Translations under genes and position numbers: made by a program
NCBI GenBank assembly: GCA_918026815.1
Contig: CAKJVC010000030.1
Coordinates: 1,426,001-1,490,000 of the forward strand
Length of the DNA: 64,000 nucleotides
Direction: 5' to 3'
Origin: Chalara sp. BL73
Lineage: Eukaryota; Ascomycota; Leotiomycetes; Helotiales
Notes under the pieces: generated by a model
What the model was told of the DNA's origin: nothing
What the model saw: the letters and a program-made list of their open reading frames with translations, nothing else
The model's database searches: none
Shown here: positions 11,226 through 22,360 of the stretch, in pieces
Layout of the letters: each line of letters begins with the position of its first letter
Position numbering within the stretch: position 1 is the stretch's first letter

Positions 11226-12864
11226 TTAGCCTCGTCTCCTCTTCCTCCACGCCTTGACTTCTTTCAAAACACCCATCACAAGCGGAACACCTACAGGTCC
11301 CAGAAGTGGCAGGTAAACGGCAACCTTATGTTCATCGGGGAAATACACTTGACCGACCATACTTTTCTCGAAAAACGCTTTTTCTGCGGCTTCCTCTGCA
11401 ATTCGTGCATGCTCTAGCCCTTCTTTACCGCCCAGACCATCGCATGCTTTTCTTAGATGTAAGAGAGTGGTATATACGCCATCTGCAACGCTGTGTGGAA
11501 TGGAAATGGATGGGAGTGCCAAACTGAGACGAGCGAGCGAGCCCATGGTGCCAGAGGCTTTTAAAAGTAGGCCAGCTGATCGAACCCGAACCAGTGTCAT
11601 GAGGCGGAGAGGTAGTGATCCAGACTCTGGAGCGCCCAGAAGAGACATCAATTGATTGGAGAAAATGAGCATGGCAGGTCGTAGATCCGCGACATTGGAT
11701 TGTATCACCACTCCACCCCACTGAGGAATAAGCCAGCTTTTACCGCCACCGTCCACTTCCATATCACCCACATAAATGATAAAATTTATTGTAGGTGCGC
11801 CGCCAATACTAGGACTTAACGGCCATTCTGCAGCATTTATGAAACCACTCAAATCTTCTCTCCTTAATACGTTTCCACTCACACCTGGAGTTGCATATAA
11901 CTGAACTTGGGTGTCAATTGTGAAGTTGCTTATGGGGGAGAAGCTTTCAAGTAATGGCTTCATATGTTCCTCTAAGGCGGCCTCGATATCCCATGATGAT
12001 GGTGTTGCAGTTGGTGTGAATAAAGAGAATGTTAAGTGGTAGGTGCGCGAGTATTTCGTAGATCTTGTGGTCCATTTAGCCAAAGATTCTGCAACATTCG
12101 GAGCCAGAGCTTTTGGACTTCGTTCCGGAGGTGCTGAGCTTGTGGAGAGGAGGTGTGCAATCATAGCTTGCTCCTCTGCAAATAGTTGACGCAATGTGTT
12201 GGCTATAAAAGTGCCTAGTGGGGATGAAGAGCTCGAGCTTGATGGGATATGGCTGGGCGTATAGAAGATGTCCAGAATTGGGGAGTACTTTTGTAAATCT
12301 GATTGAAAAGTTGTTCCTTTCAGAAGCCTAATTGTGAGTGCTACCTCCTCTTGCGGGCTTCCAGGAGAAAGTCCATTAACGTTGCTCGAGCTATTAGCTG
12401 GTGGGGAAAGTTGCAAACGTAGGTGATGAGCCGAGAAGTCGTTCAAATCGTCCAGTGCATGTTGGGTAGTTCGCAAAAGATGCTGAGCTTCGTGATCTTG
12501 TAGCGAATCTGCCTCGATTGATATTCGGAGAGGGAAAACTGGTCGACATGCCTTTCCGCAGTCAGCAAACGCTTCAGAACATCACCATCTTACATACTCT
12601 ACCCTCAGCCCAGTCCATCATTTCATCCAACGGCAAGCTTGCCCGGTAGATTGCCGTCGTTTTCCACCATATTGGCAGGCCTAAGAATATTATAATGGCC
12701 CAGAATGAGAGAAGAACCAGGTAGCGTATCCGTATTTGCTCAGGCTTCTCCGGTGGCGGCTCTTTCTTTGCAGATTTGATGCTTACCGCGTTGGCAGGCG
12801 CTTCCGAGTCCATGGTAGAGATATCATTCTTGGCTCCACTAGCAGATCGGGAGGATGTTGACAT
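11226..12864 (-). CDS. GPI transamidase component PIG-S (Gpi17)
   Basis: Subunit of the ER GPI-transamidase complex, which attaches GPI anchors to proteins. Two exons, 12864-12598 and 12551-11226, are joined over a 46-bp intron (12552-12597; GT donor, CTGAC branch, AAG acceptor), giving 530 aa, the usual family size. The cytosolic N-terminus is followed by a transmembrane helix (about residues 47-68, LSFWAIIIFLGLPIWW) and the family hallmark GLPIWWKTTAIYRASLP. A large lumenal domain with NFIIYVGDMEVDGG leads to a second hydrophobic segment near the C-terminus (LPLLGPVGVPLVMGVL) and a basic tail (KAWRKRRRG). The gene is divergent from the FAT1-type gene, with 890 bp between the starts. Confidence 0.93.
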
Positions 12865-13394
12865 ATCGCGTGAATGCAGTGAAGAGCAACATGTTCTTCA
12901 GGGTCGCCAAAGACAGATTTCACAGGGTTAATGGTCAGGCCCAAGGCTACGAGATAGCCGAGTCCCTAAGCCACCCACCCCTTACAAGGCTGACAAGCCA
13001 ACTTTAGGGAACCTTTTTAGGGATGCCCGTCTCTTTTGAACTTGTTGGCCAGTTGGCTTATCAGCAGACCCAAATTCATTCACGTGCGGTAAATGCAATG
13101 GATTGGGGACTACTGTAAATGAAAATCGGTTGAGTCTGTAAACTTGGCACTAAACATGATTGCATGTTGAGCATTTTGAGTTTGCATCACCGCAGAACAA
13201 TAATAGACATACCACCACTACTTACAAGCCAGGCTGTAACCTTAATTAGTAACCTGAGATGTGTTACAGTTAGCGGTGTCTTTATTGGATAATGCTGGCA
13301 GGTTCAGGACTCTGGTCTGATAGGTCACTGACCTTTAATGTAACAATGCCAATACTTACAAGAGTGATAGAGAGAAAATACACAGTATGAACGC

Positions 13395-13400
13395 CCTCGG
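13395..13400 (+). promoter_or_regulatory. CCTCGG motif, candidate FarA/FarB/CTF1 site
   Basis: The hexamer lies 360 bp upstream of the FAT1-type start codon, on the coding strand. Far/CTF1 zinc-cluster regulators are known to act through CCTCGG on fatty-acid genes. A single hexamer is weak evidence. Confidence 0.35.
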
Positions 13401-13436
13401 GCCTCTTATCCCGAAACAGGTTAGCAGTTGGTGATG

Positions 13437-13442
13437 CCTCGG
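13437..13442 (+). promoter_or_regulatory. Second CCTCGG motif upstream of the FAT1-type gene
   Basis: A second CCTCGG, 36 bp after the end of the first and in the same orientation. The pairing raises the chance of function, but about 0.4 copies would be expected by chance in this interval. Confidence 0.35.
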
Positions 13443-13754
13443 CTTGCTCTCTCCTCATGCCAGCGAGTTCGAGCAACGAGCAACGAGCAGCGCCTACGTC
13501 CTGTCAGCCCAGCCGGCTAGACATGAATTTATGCTCAATGATAGGTGCTATTGACACGGTGAATATCTTTACCAGCTGCTAGCCCGGCCATCCTTCGTCT
13601 TGAGTCGTTCTCGCACTGTTTCTCTCAGTCTCTCTCAAACTTCTTCTTCTCTTGCGCCTTTCTTTGTATATATCTGCGGCACCCAGAGACAGCCGCTGGC
13701 CTACAAGTTCTTAAAACCGCTAGTCCGCTACAAAATACAATCCGCATTTTAGAT

Positions 13755-15911
13755 ATGTCCTGTGAGTGCGGGGACCCCGGATTCCACATCCATGTACATG
13801 CTGATGTTCCCACAGTTCCTCTGGCAATAGCAGCCCCAGCTGCCATCGCCAGCGCTGCGTATATAAATGCCCGAGCATCTCTCTCCTATGATTATCGGCT
13901 CGTTGGAAGCGCTCTGAAAGGACAGATCCGCACTGCCATACGTGAGAAGAGGGACAAGTTGAACTGCTTCTACGTCTTGGAGAGCCACGCACTTGGTGCA
14001 CGAGCAAATGCAGTCTTCATTATCTTTGAGGGGAAGCAATGGACATACAAGGAGACTTACGAAACAGTTTTGAAGTATGGGACCTGGTTCAAGACGAAGC
14101 ACAATGTCAAGCCTAACGAAGTTGTGGCCATGGATTACATGAACTCTGATAAATTCATATTTCTATGGCTTGCATTATGGGCAATCGGTGCAAAACCTGC
14201 TTTCATCAATTATAACCTTACGGGGAAAGCTTTGATCCACTGTGTTAGAAGTTGTTCTGCACGACTCTTGATCGTGGACCCAAATATCCAGGATAACGTC
14301 AACGAGGAAGTACGGGCAGAGCTGCCCGGAATTCTGTTTGAGACAATTTCTCCGGAAATAGAGGCCGAGGTCGCATCTACCGCAGGAGTACGCGAACCTG
14401 ATACTTGTCGCAGCGAAGATAAATCACAGAACACTGCAATTCTCATCTTTACTAGTGGTACCACTGGTTTACCTAAGCCAGCTATCATGAGCTGGAACAA
14501 GATCAACGTTGGCTCAGTCTTAGTGCCGAGGTGGGCATCGTTCAAAAAGTCTGATGTTTTCTATACTGTAAGGCATGATGTACAATGATGTTGCCGTTGT
14601 GACTGATAGTTTCTAGTGCATGCCATTGTATCACTCTTCCGCCGCAGTGCTTGGACTATGCACGGTGCTCGATACGGGCGCAACTTTGAGTGTAGGAAAG
14701 AAATTTTCTACGAAGACATTTTGGGAAGATTGTCGCTCTAGCAAAGCGACGATTATTCAATATGTTGGGGAGACTTGTCGTTATCTCCTGGCTGCACCTC
14801 CTCAGAGCGACCCAGTCACGGGTGAAAACCTTGACAAGAAAAATTCCGTGCGAATGGCCTTTGGTAAGCCTGATTTTTAGCAAGCAAAATTTTGATTATA
14901 ACAATTTCACGAGCATCTTCGTGGCATTTCGAGGATATACCGGCGTACACTATTTCTGCTCCAGTGTGCGCCATGAGTAATCAGGAGTAATATGCCCTAA
15001 GAAAGTAATGCTGACTCGAGGATTTCGTGACAGGGAATGGCCTTCGCCCTGATGTGTGGAATAAGTTCAAGGAGCGCTTCGATATCGGAATCATTGCAGA
15101 GTTTTATTCCGCGACTGAAGGCACTTCGGCAAGCTGGAACTATTCTAAGAATGATTTCTCAAAAGGGGCAATTGGACGCAGTGGCAGTATCGGAAGTTTT
15201 TTCCTTCATCGGATGTGGGCCAATGTGGAGCTAGATTGGGAGACTCAAGCGCCTTTCCGCGATCCTGTGACTGGTTTCTGTAAGAAGGTTCAGCCTGGAG
15301 AGCCTGGCGAAATGTTGTATAAGCTTGACGAAACGGACGTCCAGAAGAACTTTCAGGGCTATTTCAACAACAGCCAGTCCACAAATAGCAAAGTCCTGCG
15401 CAACGTCTTTGTAAAGGGTGATGCATATTTCAGGACGGGAGATTTGATTTCATGGGATGACCAGGGCCGCACATATTTTAATGATAGAATTGGCGACACA
15501 TTTCGATGGAAGTCGGAGAACGTAAGCACGAACGAGGTCTCAGAAGCGCTGGGCAATCACCCTGCAGTTCAGGAGGCCAATGTTTATGGTGTTGAGCTTC
15601 CGCATCATGACGGAAGAGCAGGCTGTGTCGCGATAGTCCTCTCTTCTAGCCCTGACGAGAGATTGTTATCAGACATAGCAAAACATGCCCACAAGGCTTT
15701 ACCACGCTTCGCGGTTCCTATATTCCTGAGGCTCTGTAAGGAAATGCAGGCTACGGGAACAAACAAGCAGCAGAAACATCTTGTTCGCCAGCAGGGGGTG
15801 GATCCAGCGAAGACGGGTGATGATGAGTTGTATTGGCTGAAAGAAGGGGCGTACGTCAGGTTCAACAAGAAGGACTGGGATGAATTAAATGGAGGCAGAA
15901 TCAAGTTGTGA
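13755..15911 (+). CDS. Very-long-chain acyl-CoA synthetase / fatty acid transporter (FAT1/FATP family)
   Basis: Activates long or very-long-chain fatty acids with ATP and CoA, coupled to uptake, at peroxisomal, ER or plasma membrane. Exons 13755-14567, 14617-14863 and 15034-15911 join to 645 aa. The AMP-binding motif IFTSGTTGLPK sits near residues 230-240, EFYSATEG lies in the central domain, and the VLACS/FATP signature DRIGDTFRWKSENVSTNEV is near residue 505. An N-terminal hydrophobic patch (PLAIAAPAAIASAAYI) may be a membrane segment. The protein ends IKL, as I recall for yeast Fat1, rather than a canonical SKL peroxisomal signal. The second intron (170 bp) is longer than most here. Divergent from PIG-S. 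Confidence 0.93.
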
Positions 15912-18900
15912 GGGATGTTTGGATATACCCAGGTGATGTAAATCGTTGTAGATGTTGAGATAATTAACAGATATCTAGAGAGTTTGTGGAGACATTAGCG
16001 TTAAATCTACTTCTTTCTTGTCTTTCATTCTCAGCATCCCAAGATCTTTCATGATCATTGGTATCGAAGTACACATTACATCTCATTCAGACGTTTAAGT
16101 TGCCTTACATATTGATCATGAGCTGGAATGTATCAATAGGTAATGATGAAGCAAGCATGGACTGACCTACAAGAATGCTGCCATAGGTTGCAAGAGCCAT
16201 GGAGTCTCTGCTATCCTTGGTTTGGATGAACAGTAATACCGAAGATCAGTGCGCGCATTCTATACCTCTACCGTTGGTCTTTATCTTGCTTGGCGTGCAT
16301 CCCTCAGCATGTTGACGGACACAACTGCCACCGAGAATCTCCACAATTCCAACTTAAGCACACATATCTTTATGTAGGATCTCAAAGAAGGCGCCGTCGA
16401 CTCTAGATGATGGCCAAGTCTTTTTGGGCCGCCTCGGTCTTGTTACAGCGAGCCGCCAGCCTAATCAGACATCACAGTACAGGCGCAACCAGGCATTGTG
16501 AGCTTCACCTTCCTGGCTAGACCTCTCAAGGGAGGATACCGTATCCGCATCTCCATCCGCCACAGGTACCTAGAACTGGTGATCGAAATCATGCGACGAA
16601 TGTCCTACATGCTTCCGAGATAGAATTTGTGGAAGCGCCATCCATGAATGGAGAGGGCACCTTCAACGATGTACTTAAGAGAGTGTCATGTATGGAGCAT
16701 ATCGCTAGCCCTGTCATGTGCATATTATGCGTTTTCGGGGTCCGGATTCTAGCTCGGCTACTTGCTTGCTGACACTGGGGCAAGCAGAATTTGTAATGTG
16801 AAACCGGACATGGTTATTCCTGGCGCTCTTAGGACCGACAACACTATTCCAACGGCTGCTCGCACGCGTCTGTAGAAATGGCCATTGCCTTATCAATTCG
16901 CGGCCGTCGCCCCCAACCATAAACTTGAGGCCGCTGATCTCAGCATCTACAGGCCGATTCCTGTCCGCACAGCTCATCTCTCGCGACAGCCCAACAGGTC
17001 GAACGAGCCCTCGGGAAACCCAGGCTGAGACGCCATAGGCACGAGAAAGTAACGCGATTGCTGCATGTTACACGTTTCGAAGCTCCTGTTGCCGAAGATT
17101 GCATCAAGGATGACAAGCCTTATTTCATAGTCATGGATATCATGCCGGTTTTCGTAGTTGGCAGGAACGTATTTGCAGCAGGTAAAGCGAGTTTTGTCAA
17201 AAGGCAGTAATGCGTTGTAGCCTGTGTCATTGAAGGATGAATATCTCCCATCTTTAGACCCGGAGGGATGTGCTCCATCCTTCCGCTTTGGGTTGACAAA
17301 TGCTAACTCGGGCATGTAGTTATGAGCCATATCAACGACATATCAAGAGACAAGTGAAGTCGCTGAACCTGTCCGTAGCTCTTGGAAATTATAGTTTCAT
17401 TATGTAAGTGGCTATGTTAACGCTTAGAAATCAAGAAAACTTCGACTCGGGTTCAGATAACATGTCAATTACCCTTCTGGTAGATATAACAGACCAGCAG
17501 GTGCTATGGATATCGTTAGAAACCAAAGGTCGGCTTCGGTTTCAAGCTTGACAGTAAGCAACCCTCTGGGCTCTTGACCAACAACAATCCCACCTCACCA
17601 ACCAATTCTCCATATCCATCCGGCCGCCGACATCGGTAGCTAGCTTTAACAACATATTCCCGGCCTAACGGATATTAATCAGAGAACCGGATATAGCGTT
17701 GTTCGATGACATCAAAGGATCCCCGCGCTCATCCGCATCCATACCCTATAACCTAAGCTCTCCCCACACTACACATTCTCCAGAAAAAAAAGCTTATCTT
17801 ACTAACATTTGACTCGCGGGGCTTAGTTTCTGCCACAGACGTATATTCGGCCGCATTTGGATAGCCCCAAGTCACAGGAGTCACAAGTTCAATAAGCAAG
17901 GTGTTGACAAATCTCTCTCATCGTGCTTTGTCCATAGGATTAGATTCTTCCTGATACTTTGAGGAGAAAGTAAGAGGACTGATATGCAGAGCAGCAGAGT
18001 ATGTAGTGCGACTGAAATTCAAATGGCCAAGCTTGTTCAAACAGATATCAGACATTCCACCTGAACTCTCGAGAAGATCTAGCGTGCACGCCTCCTAATG
18101 TGTCGAACAGATACCACACCCTATCAGGCATCCATGAAGCCAATATCACACCATCACACATCTCCACCAGACAGCCCGTCTTTTATCTGTTCTTGACCCG
18201 TAGGGCTGATGATGACCACCAGCTCATATTCTAGCATATCACGATATTGTTCATGAGGAGCTGCATGTGGTTGTGGCTTCTGTCAATCTTGATCTAGCAT
18301 GAATCACGATACTCAAAAACCTCAATCTAAACCTGCTGCCTATCCATACGATGCCTTTCACGCATAATTCATGCTGTCATGACGACGACCATGAGCGTCC
18401 ATGATAAGCCTACGCAAAGGAGTCGTGCTAAATAGAAAAACCACTTGTCTAAATCTGCTGCCTATGCGATATGAATCATTGTGTAGTCGGCGCCGCGAGC
18501 GATTGTAGGGAAGCCGCTGATGCCATAATCAAAGAGCGGGAGTGAAGGTATTTACTGTACGTCCGGAGGTGGTGTAGGAGTGGCTGTTTTCGGCCGGTTT
18601 GCTCATTGAATCCCGCCGCCCCACTAAAAAGCACAAGCCAGCGCCCTTTTTTTCGGCTCTTAAACAAATGAAAGCTCCGGTTCAGAGGAATTGACTTTTT
18701 TTGTTGCACGTCGACACGACGTAGGTCTAACATTGTGGGCGTCGCGGGCGTTTCTAGGGCATGACTCCTCTTGCGCCAGTACCGAGGGGGAAACGATAGA
18801 ATAATCAGATCCTGACAAACCCACCAGTGGCTTTGGCATCCAGACCATCCAGAGCATTCTGATGAGTGATGCCGAGGACCTGATGATCAGAATATTTTTC

Positions 18901-19648
18901 TCTCTCTTTATGATTGATGGGTCAACCGGCACAGTCGTGACATTCCGGCGCAGCGCATATCGCAGGCTTTTGCTCCTCAATTCGGATCTTCAGGAGTGAG
19001 TTCAACACCGAACACAAATAATGCTTCATGAAACTGTGTCCTGAAGTTATCGTCTTTCACACACATGCGCACTGAAGCATGATGCTCTGATTTTGAGTTC
19101 GCGGGAAAACTCTCCTTTAAACGTCCGTAACTGCGAATAAACTTTTCATTAGAAATGTCAGAGGGAGCCGCATGCACCGATTGAACTACCGTTTCCGGAT
19201 CATCCGTTATCTCCGTTTTGCCTTGTGCCAACCAACCACAATGCCTCCATGGACTTTGGAGGCTCCATGGAGAGGACACGGGAGTTTAAACACCGACTTC
19301 TTGCACCAAAAAGACTTGGTGTGCGTCTGAAGGTTCGGATGCGCGTTAGCTTTGCTGCCCCGAGGCACACGCAGAATCAGAGCTCGACCGCTAAACCCAG
19401 CCGCTAAGACCACCACGGATGTATCGGATTCGCTTCGGTCTTCGCAGTCAAACGCATCTGTCAGCTGCATGGCTAGCATAGGCAAGAACTCAAGGCTTAT
19501 TAGATATATCTTCCCCCCCTTCCATGTAGGATGACTCTGGGTCAATATACTCAATCTGAAAATAAAGTGAATCCGACACCGCCTCATGTGCAGACGATTG
19601 GGGAGATTTCACAAGGCTATAATATAATATCGTCATCATCAGATCATC
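15912..19648. other. 3.7-kb region without a confident gene
   Basis: Several open frames of 85-126 codons occur on the minus strand (16714-17330, 18476-19587) but none has a recognisable domain. Two short related stretches (near 18328 and 18450) share the words TCTAAA and CTGCTGCCTAT. The last few hundred bases form the promoter of the small acidic protein gene. Confidence 0.45.
16974..17330 (-). CDS. Possible small hypothetical protein, 118 aa
   Basis: An ATG-initiated open frame with a mixed, protein-like composition (starts MAHNYMPELAFVNPKRKDG). It has no signal peptide, no transmembrane segment and no motif I recognise. It is isolated in a region without other genes and could equally be chance. 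Kept only because it is the best-looking frame in the interval. Confidence 0.18.
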   Translation of the reverse strand: MAHNYMPELAFVNPKRKDGAHPSGSKDGRYSSFNDTGYNALLPFDKTRFTCCKYVPANYENRHDIHDYEIRLVILDAIFGNRSFETCNMQQSRYFLVPMASQPGFPEGSFDLLGCRER

Positions 19649-20221
19649 ATGGTCTACGACATGCACTCATATCAACTCGCCCAGATGGCACGTCATAAGC
19701 TTATGGGCGAAGCTTCACAGCAGGATCACAACCTTCGACACCTTGTATTGCATGCCAATTTCCTAGATTCACTACTGGTGAAGCTCACACTGCAAGAGCC
19801 TGAAGATATAATCGAGGAGGAAGAGGAAGAACTTGAAGTCAGGGAAAAGTCGACTAAGCGAAAGCGAAGGGATAGTGGGAGTGTACCTGCCGCCGTGGTA
19901 CACCACCATACAAACCTTCAACAGTCCACAGACCCCATTATCCTCATGAAAGAGGTGGGCGAGGATGCTATGGAAGATGACGAGGAGGAGGAGGAGGAGG
20001 AGGACACCGTCCCATCGTTATTACATGACTCCGGGTCGGAATCAGACTCTGATACCGAATCAGACGATGCTGCGTCTCCAACACATTCTCCAAGGATGTT
20101 AATCGCCGAAGGAGATCTGCAATTAGCGCAATTTATAGAGGAAGAAGAAGATTTAAAACTCCATCGGACATCTAAATCCAACTGGAGGTATCCTCAGCCT
20201 AACCTGGAGGTGGTTCCATGA
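19649..20221 (+). CDS. Conserved-looking acidic fungal protein, unknown function, 190 aa
   Basis: Single-exon gene. The first 50 residues are ordered and helix-like (YQLAQMARHKLMGEAS, then DHNLRHLVLHANFLDSLLVK). I associate this pattern with a small family of uncharacterised Pezizomycotina proteins, without being able to name it. The rest is low complexity: an acidic block (EEEEEELEVREK), a basic KRKRR that could be a nuclear signal, two further Glu/Asp runs and a Ser/Asp-rich stretch. No catalytic motif is visible. The Glu runs are encoded by GAG/GAA repeats, so length may vary between strains. The start is chosen at the first ATG before the conserved-looking N-terminus. Confidence 0.7.
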   Translation: MVYDMHSYQLAQMARHKLMGEASQQDHNLRHLVLHANFLDSLLVKLTLQEPEDIIEEEEEELEVREKSTKRKRRDSGSVPAAVVHHHTNLQQSTDPIILMKEVGEDAMEDDEEEEEEEDTVPSLLHDSGSESDSDTESDDAASPTHSPRMLIAEGDLQLAQFIEEEEDLKLHRTSKSNWRYPQPNLEVVP

Positions 20222-20807
20222 GATGGACGTTGGGGTCTGATTTGTTATGATACCCGGTAACGCATAGCTGGTGTATTGGGCTACAGGCGCCGCTAGGCCA
20301 TGAGGAAAGGAGAATATGAATCATGATAGGAGTTATCAACATGGCTATGAAGTGGCGCTGGGGTTCTGGATTGGGACATAGGAAGACACCAAGCGTTAAG
20401 CGAGGATGTTGCACGCTTGTGCTTGGATGTATAAAGATATTATACCAAATGTAGTATATGACGAAAGAAATTCCAAACTTCGACTAATTGAAAATTACCA
20501 TTTTCGAAACATAGCTGTCCAAGTGAAGACGCCTACATTACGTGTTCAAGTTGCACAGATATGAGAAGTTTCCTCGTTGGCGGCGTCGTATCATCTTCTG
20601 CATGCATTATGAATGCAGCTGCCGCCTGTATGACTAGCGTGATCCTTTGGAGCGAACTTCGGCCGAGTTTGAGCCTCACCAGAAGTGGACACTAGATATA
20701 TCTGTTTATATAGGGCAAGCTCTTCAAAGGAGCCAATGCAGAAAGTTTCAACAGTCTATAGGAAAAGTCGATTCCGTCATCTTCAATAGACATCTTAGCC
20801 AAGCACG
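20222..20807. other. Intergenic region
   Basis: 3' flank of the acidic protein gene and promoter of the NmrA-like gene. I see no gene or repeat. Confidence 0.6.
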
Positions 20808-21654
20808 ATGCGAACTCTTTTGCTTGGCGCCACAGGAAATTTAGGTCGACGCTGTGTTCCGGCATTATTGGCGCACCATCATGTTGTGACAGTCTACGTA
20901 CGGGATCCCTCCAAGCTGGAGTCGATATTCTCACCGGAAGTGATCAACAGCGTGAGAACGGTGGTAGGCGATGCAACAGACTCATCGAGGCTGAGAGAGG
21001 TAATTGTCGAGAACGATATCGAGGGTATTGTCGACGTAGCTGGCAATCAGGTTGCGCCATGGAAAGAGTATCTCATGCCGAAAATTGCAAAAGCAGTGTC
21101 AGATGCCGCAATAGCGGTTGGGAAGGAGAGGAAAAAAGCGCTGCGTGTTTGGCTGGTGTCAGGGTTCAACATCCTCAAATATCCCGGCACGCCGTTCTTG
21201 TTTGATGATTAGTATTGCTTTTCTCTCTAATCAGCTCTAGGATGCTTACTGACCATGGTCCGTCAGTATACCAAGCATAATGGTTGGGACACATACCGCT
21301 ACCAAGGACGTGATTGACCCAATTCCTAGAACGGATATGGAGTGGTCGCTGATTTGTGTCGGAATGATGTATCCTACCAATCCCAAGCAAACCATATTCG
21401 ATCTTCTCGAAAGTCCAAGAAACCACAACTTGTTGCTTCAGCATACCAGTCCGCCCGCTTGGGATACCACATGGTTGTTTAAGATCCCATGGATCGGACC
21501 ATACTTGGATCTCTGGGCGGTGACTCTGTGGTCGTTCGACACAAAGTATGAAGACGTGGCCGACTTTTTGGCTGGGGATTTGGAGATTGGAAGTGATGAG
21601 TGGGTATGCAAGAAGGTTGGAATGAGAGACAAGGACAAACTGAAGGTGGCATAA
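20808..21654 (+). CDS. NmrA-like / atypical SDR NAD(P)-binding protein
   Basis: Exons 20808-21211 and 21267-21654 join across a 55-bp intron (21212-21266, branch ACTGAC, acceptor CAG) to give 263 aa. The Rossmann dinucleotide motif LLGATGNLGRR opens the protein, followed by the acidic beta-2/3 region typical of atypical SDRs (VVGDATDSSRLREVI). The central part resembles NAD(P)-binding NmrA-like proteins, which act as reductases or redox sensors. The classical YxxxK catalytic pair is not evident, so an enzymatic role is not assured. The splice joins LFDDY to IPSIMVGTH. Start choice: the first Met lies immediately before the Rossmann strand, as is usual. Confidence 0.82.
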
Positions 21655-22329
21655 GCTGGAGAAGCCTTTCTTACCAAAGATTGTGAGTGAGAGGTAGTCC
21701 CGCAAGCGATGTTGAAACCCGGATCACTTGGTTATAGGTCTCGTCTGACGGAAGCGGTTGTGCATTCCCAATCACGAGACATCAATTAGAGTAAAAATGT
21801 GATGGCATGATTTAAAAGAAAAGACTGTATCCAACATGTTGGATGGGAATATGCAGTGGTAGCATTTAGCAGTCACTGGGCGTAATTCTATCCAAGCATC
21901 TCGGGGTGCTGCCCTAACTTCTCGCCTTATGTTTCAGGCTACAATACCCTCTGCAGGAGCATCTCATCTTTAACCATCTGTGATACCTCAACCCCGCACT
22001 TTCCATTTTCCATTTCCAGTAGCCTCACGTGATCCACCATCTCCGAATCCGACTTTCCATTTGCCAAACATTGCGAAGCACGAGTGTAATCCAGAAAGGC
22101 ATGTTACACTTCAAAGATAGGTCTGCGTAGGGGTGCGTGTGTGCGCGCGCATCCGGCGCCTTCGACATGAACGACAAACTGAATTACCCCCCCATATGCA
22201 AAACCGGAATCTAGAAACATCGTAAATTGCTGGAAATGAAATGCAGATTAATTAGCGGGTGGGCGTGCATACTCGTCTTGGCCCTACCGTATCTGAAACG
22301 TGACGCATGTGCTGGCCGTTTGTGGCTGA

Positions 22330-22360
<31 letters not shown>

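Larger units (their letters stand above)
12865..13754. promoter_or_regulatory. Divergent promoter region of PIG-S and the FAT1-type gene
   Basis: This 890-bp interval separates two head-to-head genes and must contain both promoters. It includes two CCTCGG motifs and a CT-rich block (about 13600-13680) just upstream of the acyl-CoA synthetase. No gene is supported inside it. Confidence 0.7.

Noticed and set aside
18977..19587. Two overlapping minus-strand frames with some protein-like text (NEKFIRSYGRLKESFPANSK)
   Set aside because: No start, no splice model joins them and no family recognised; possibly a relic but not supportable as a gene.
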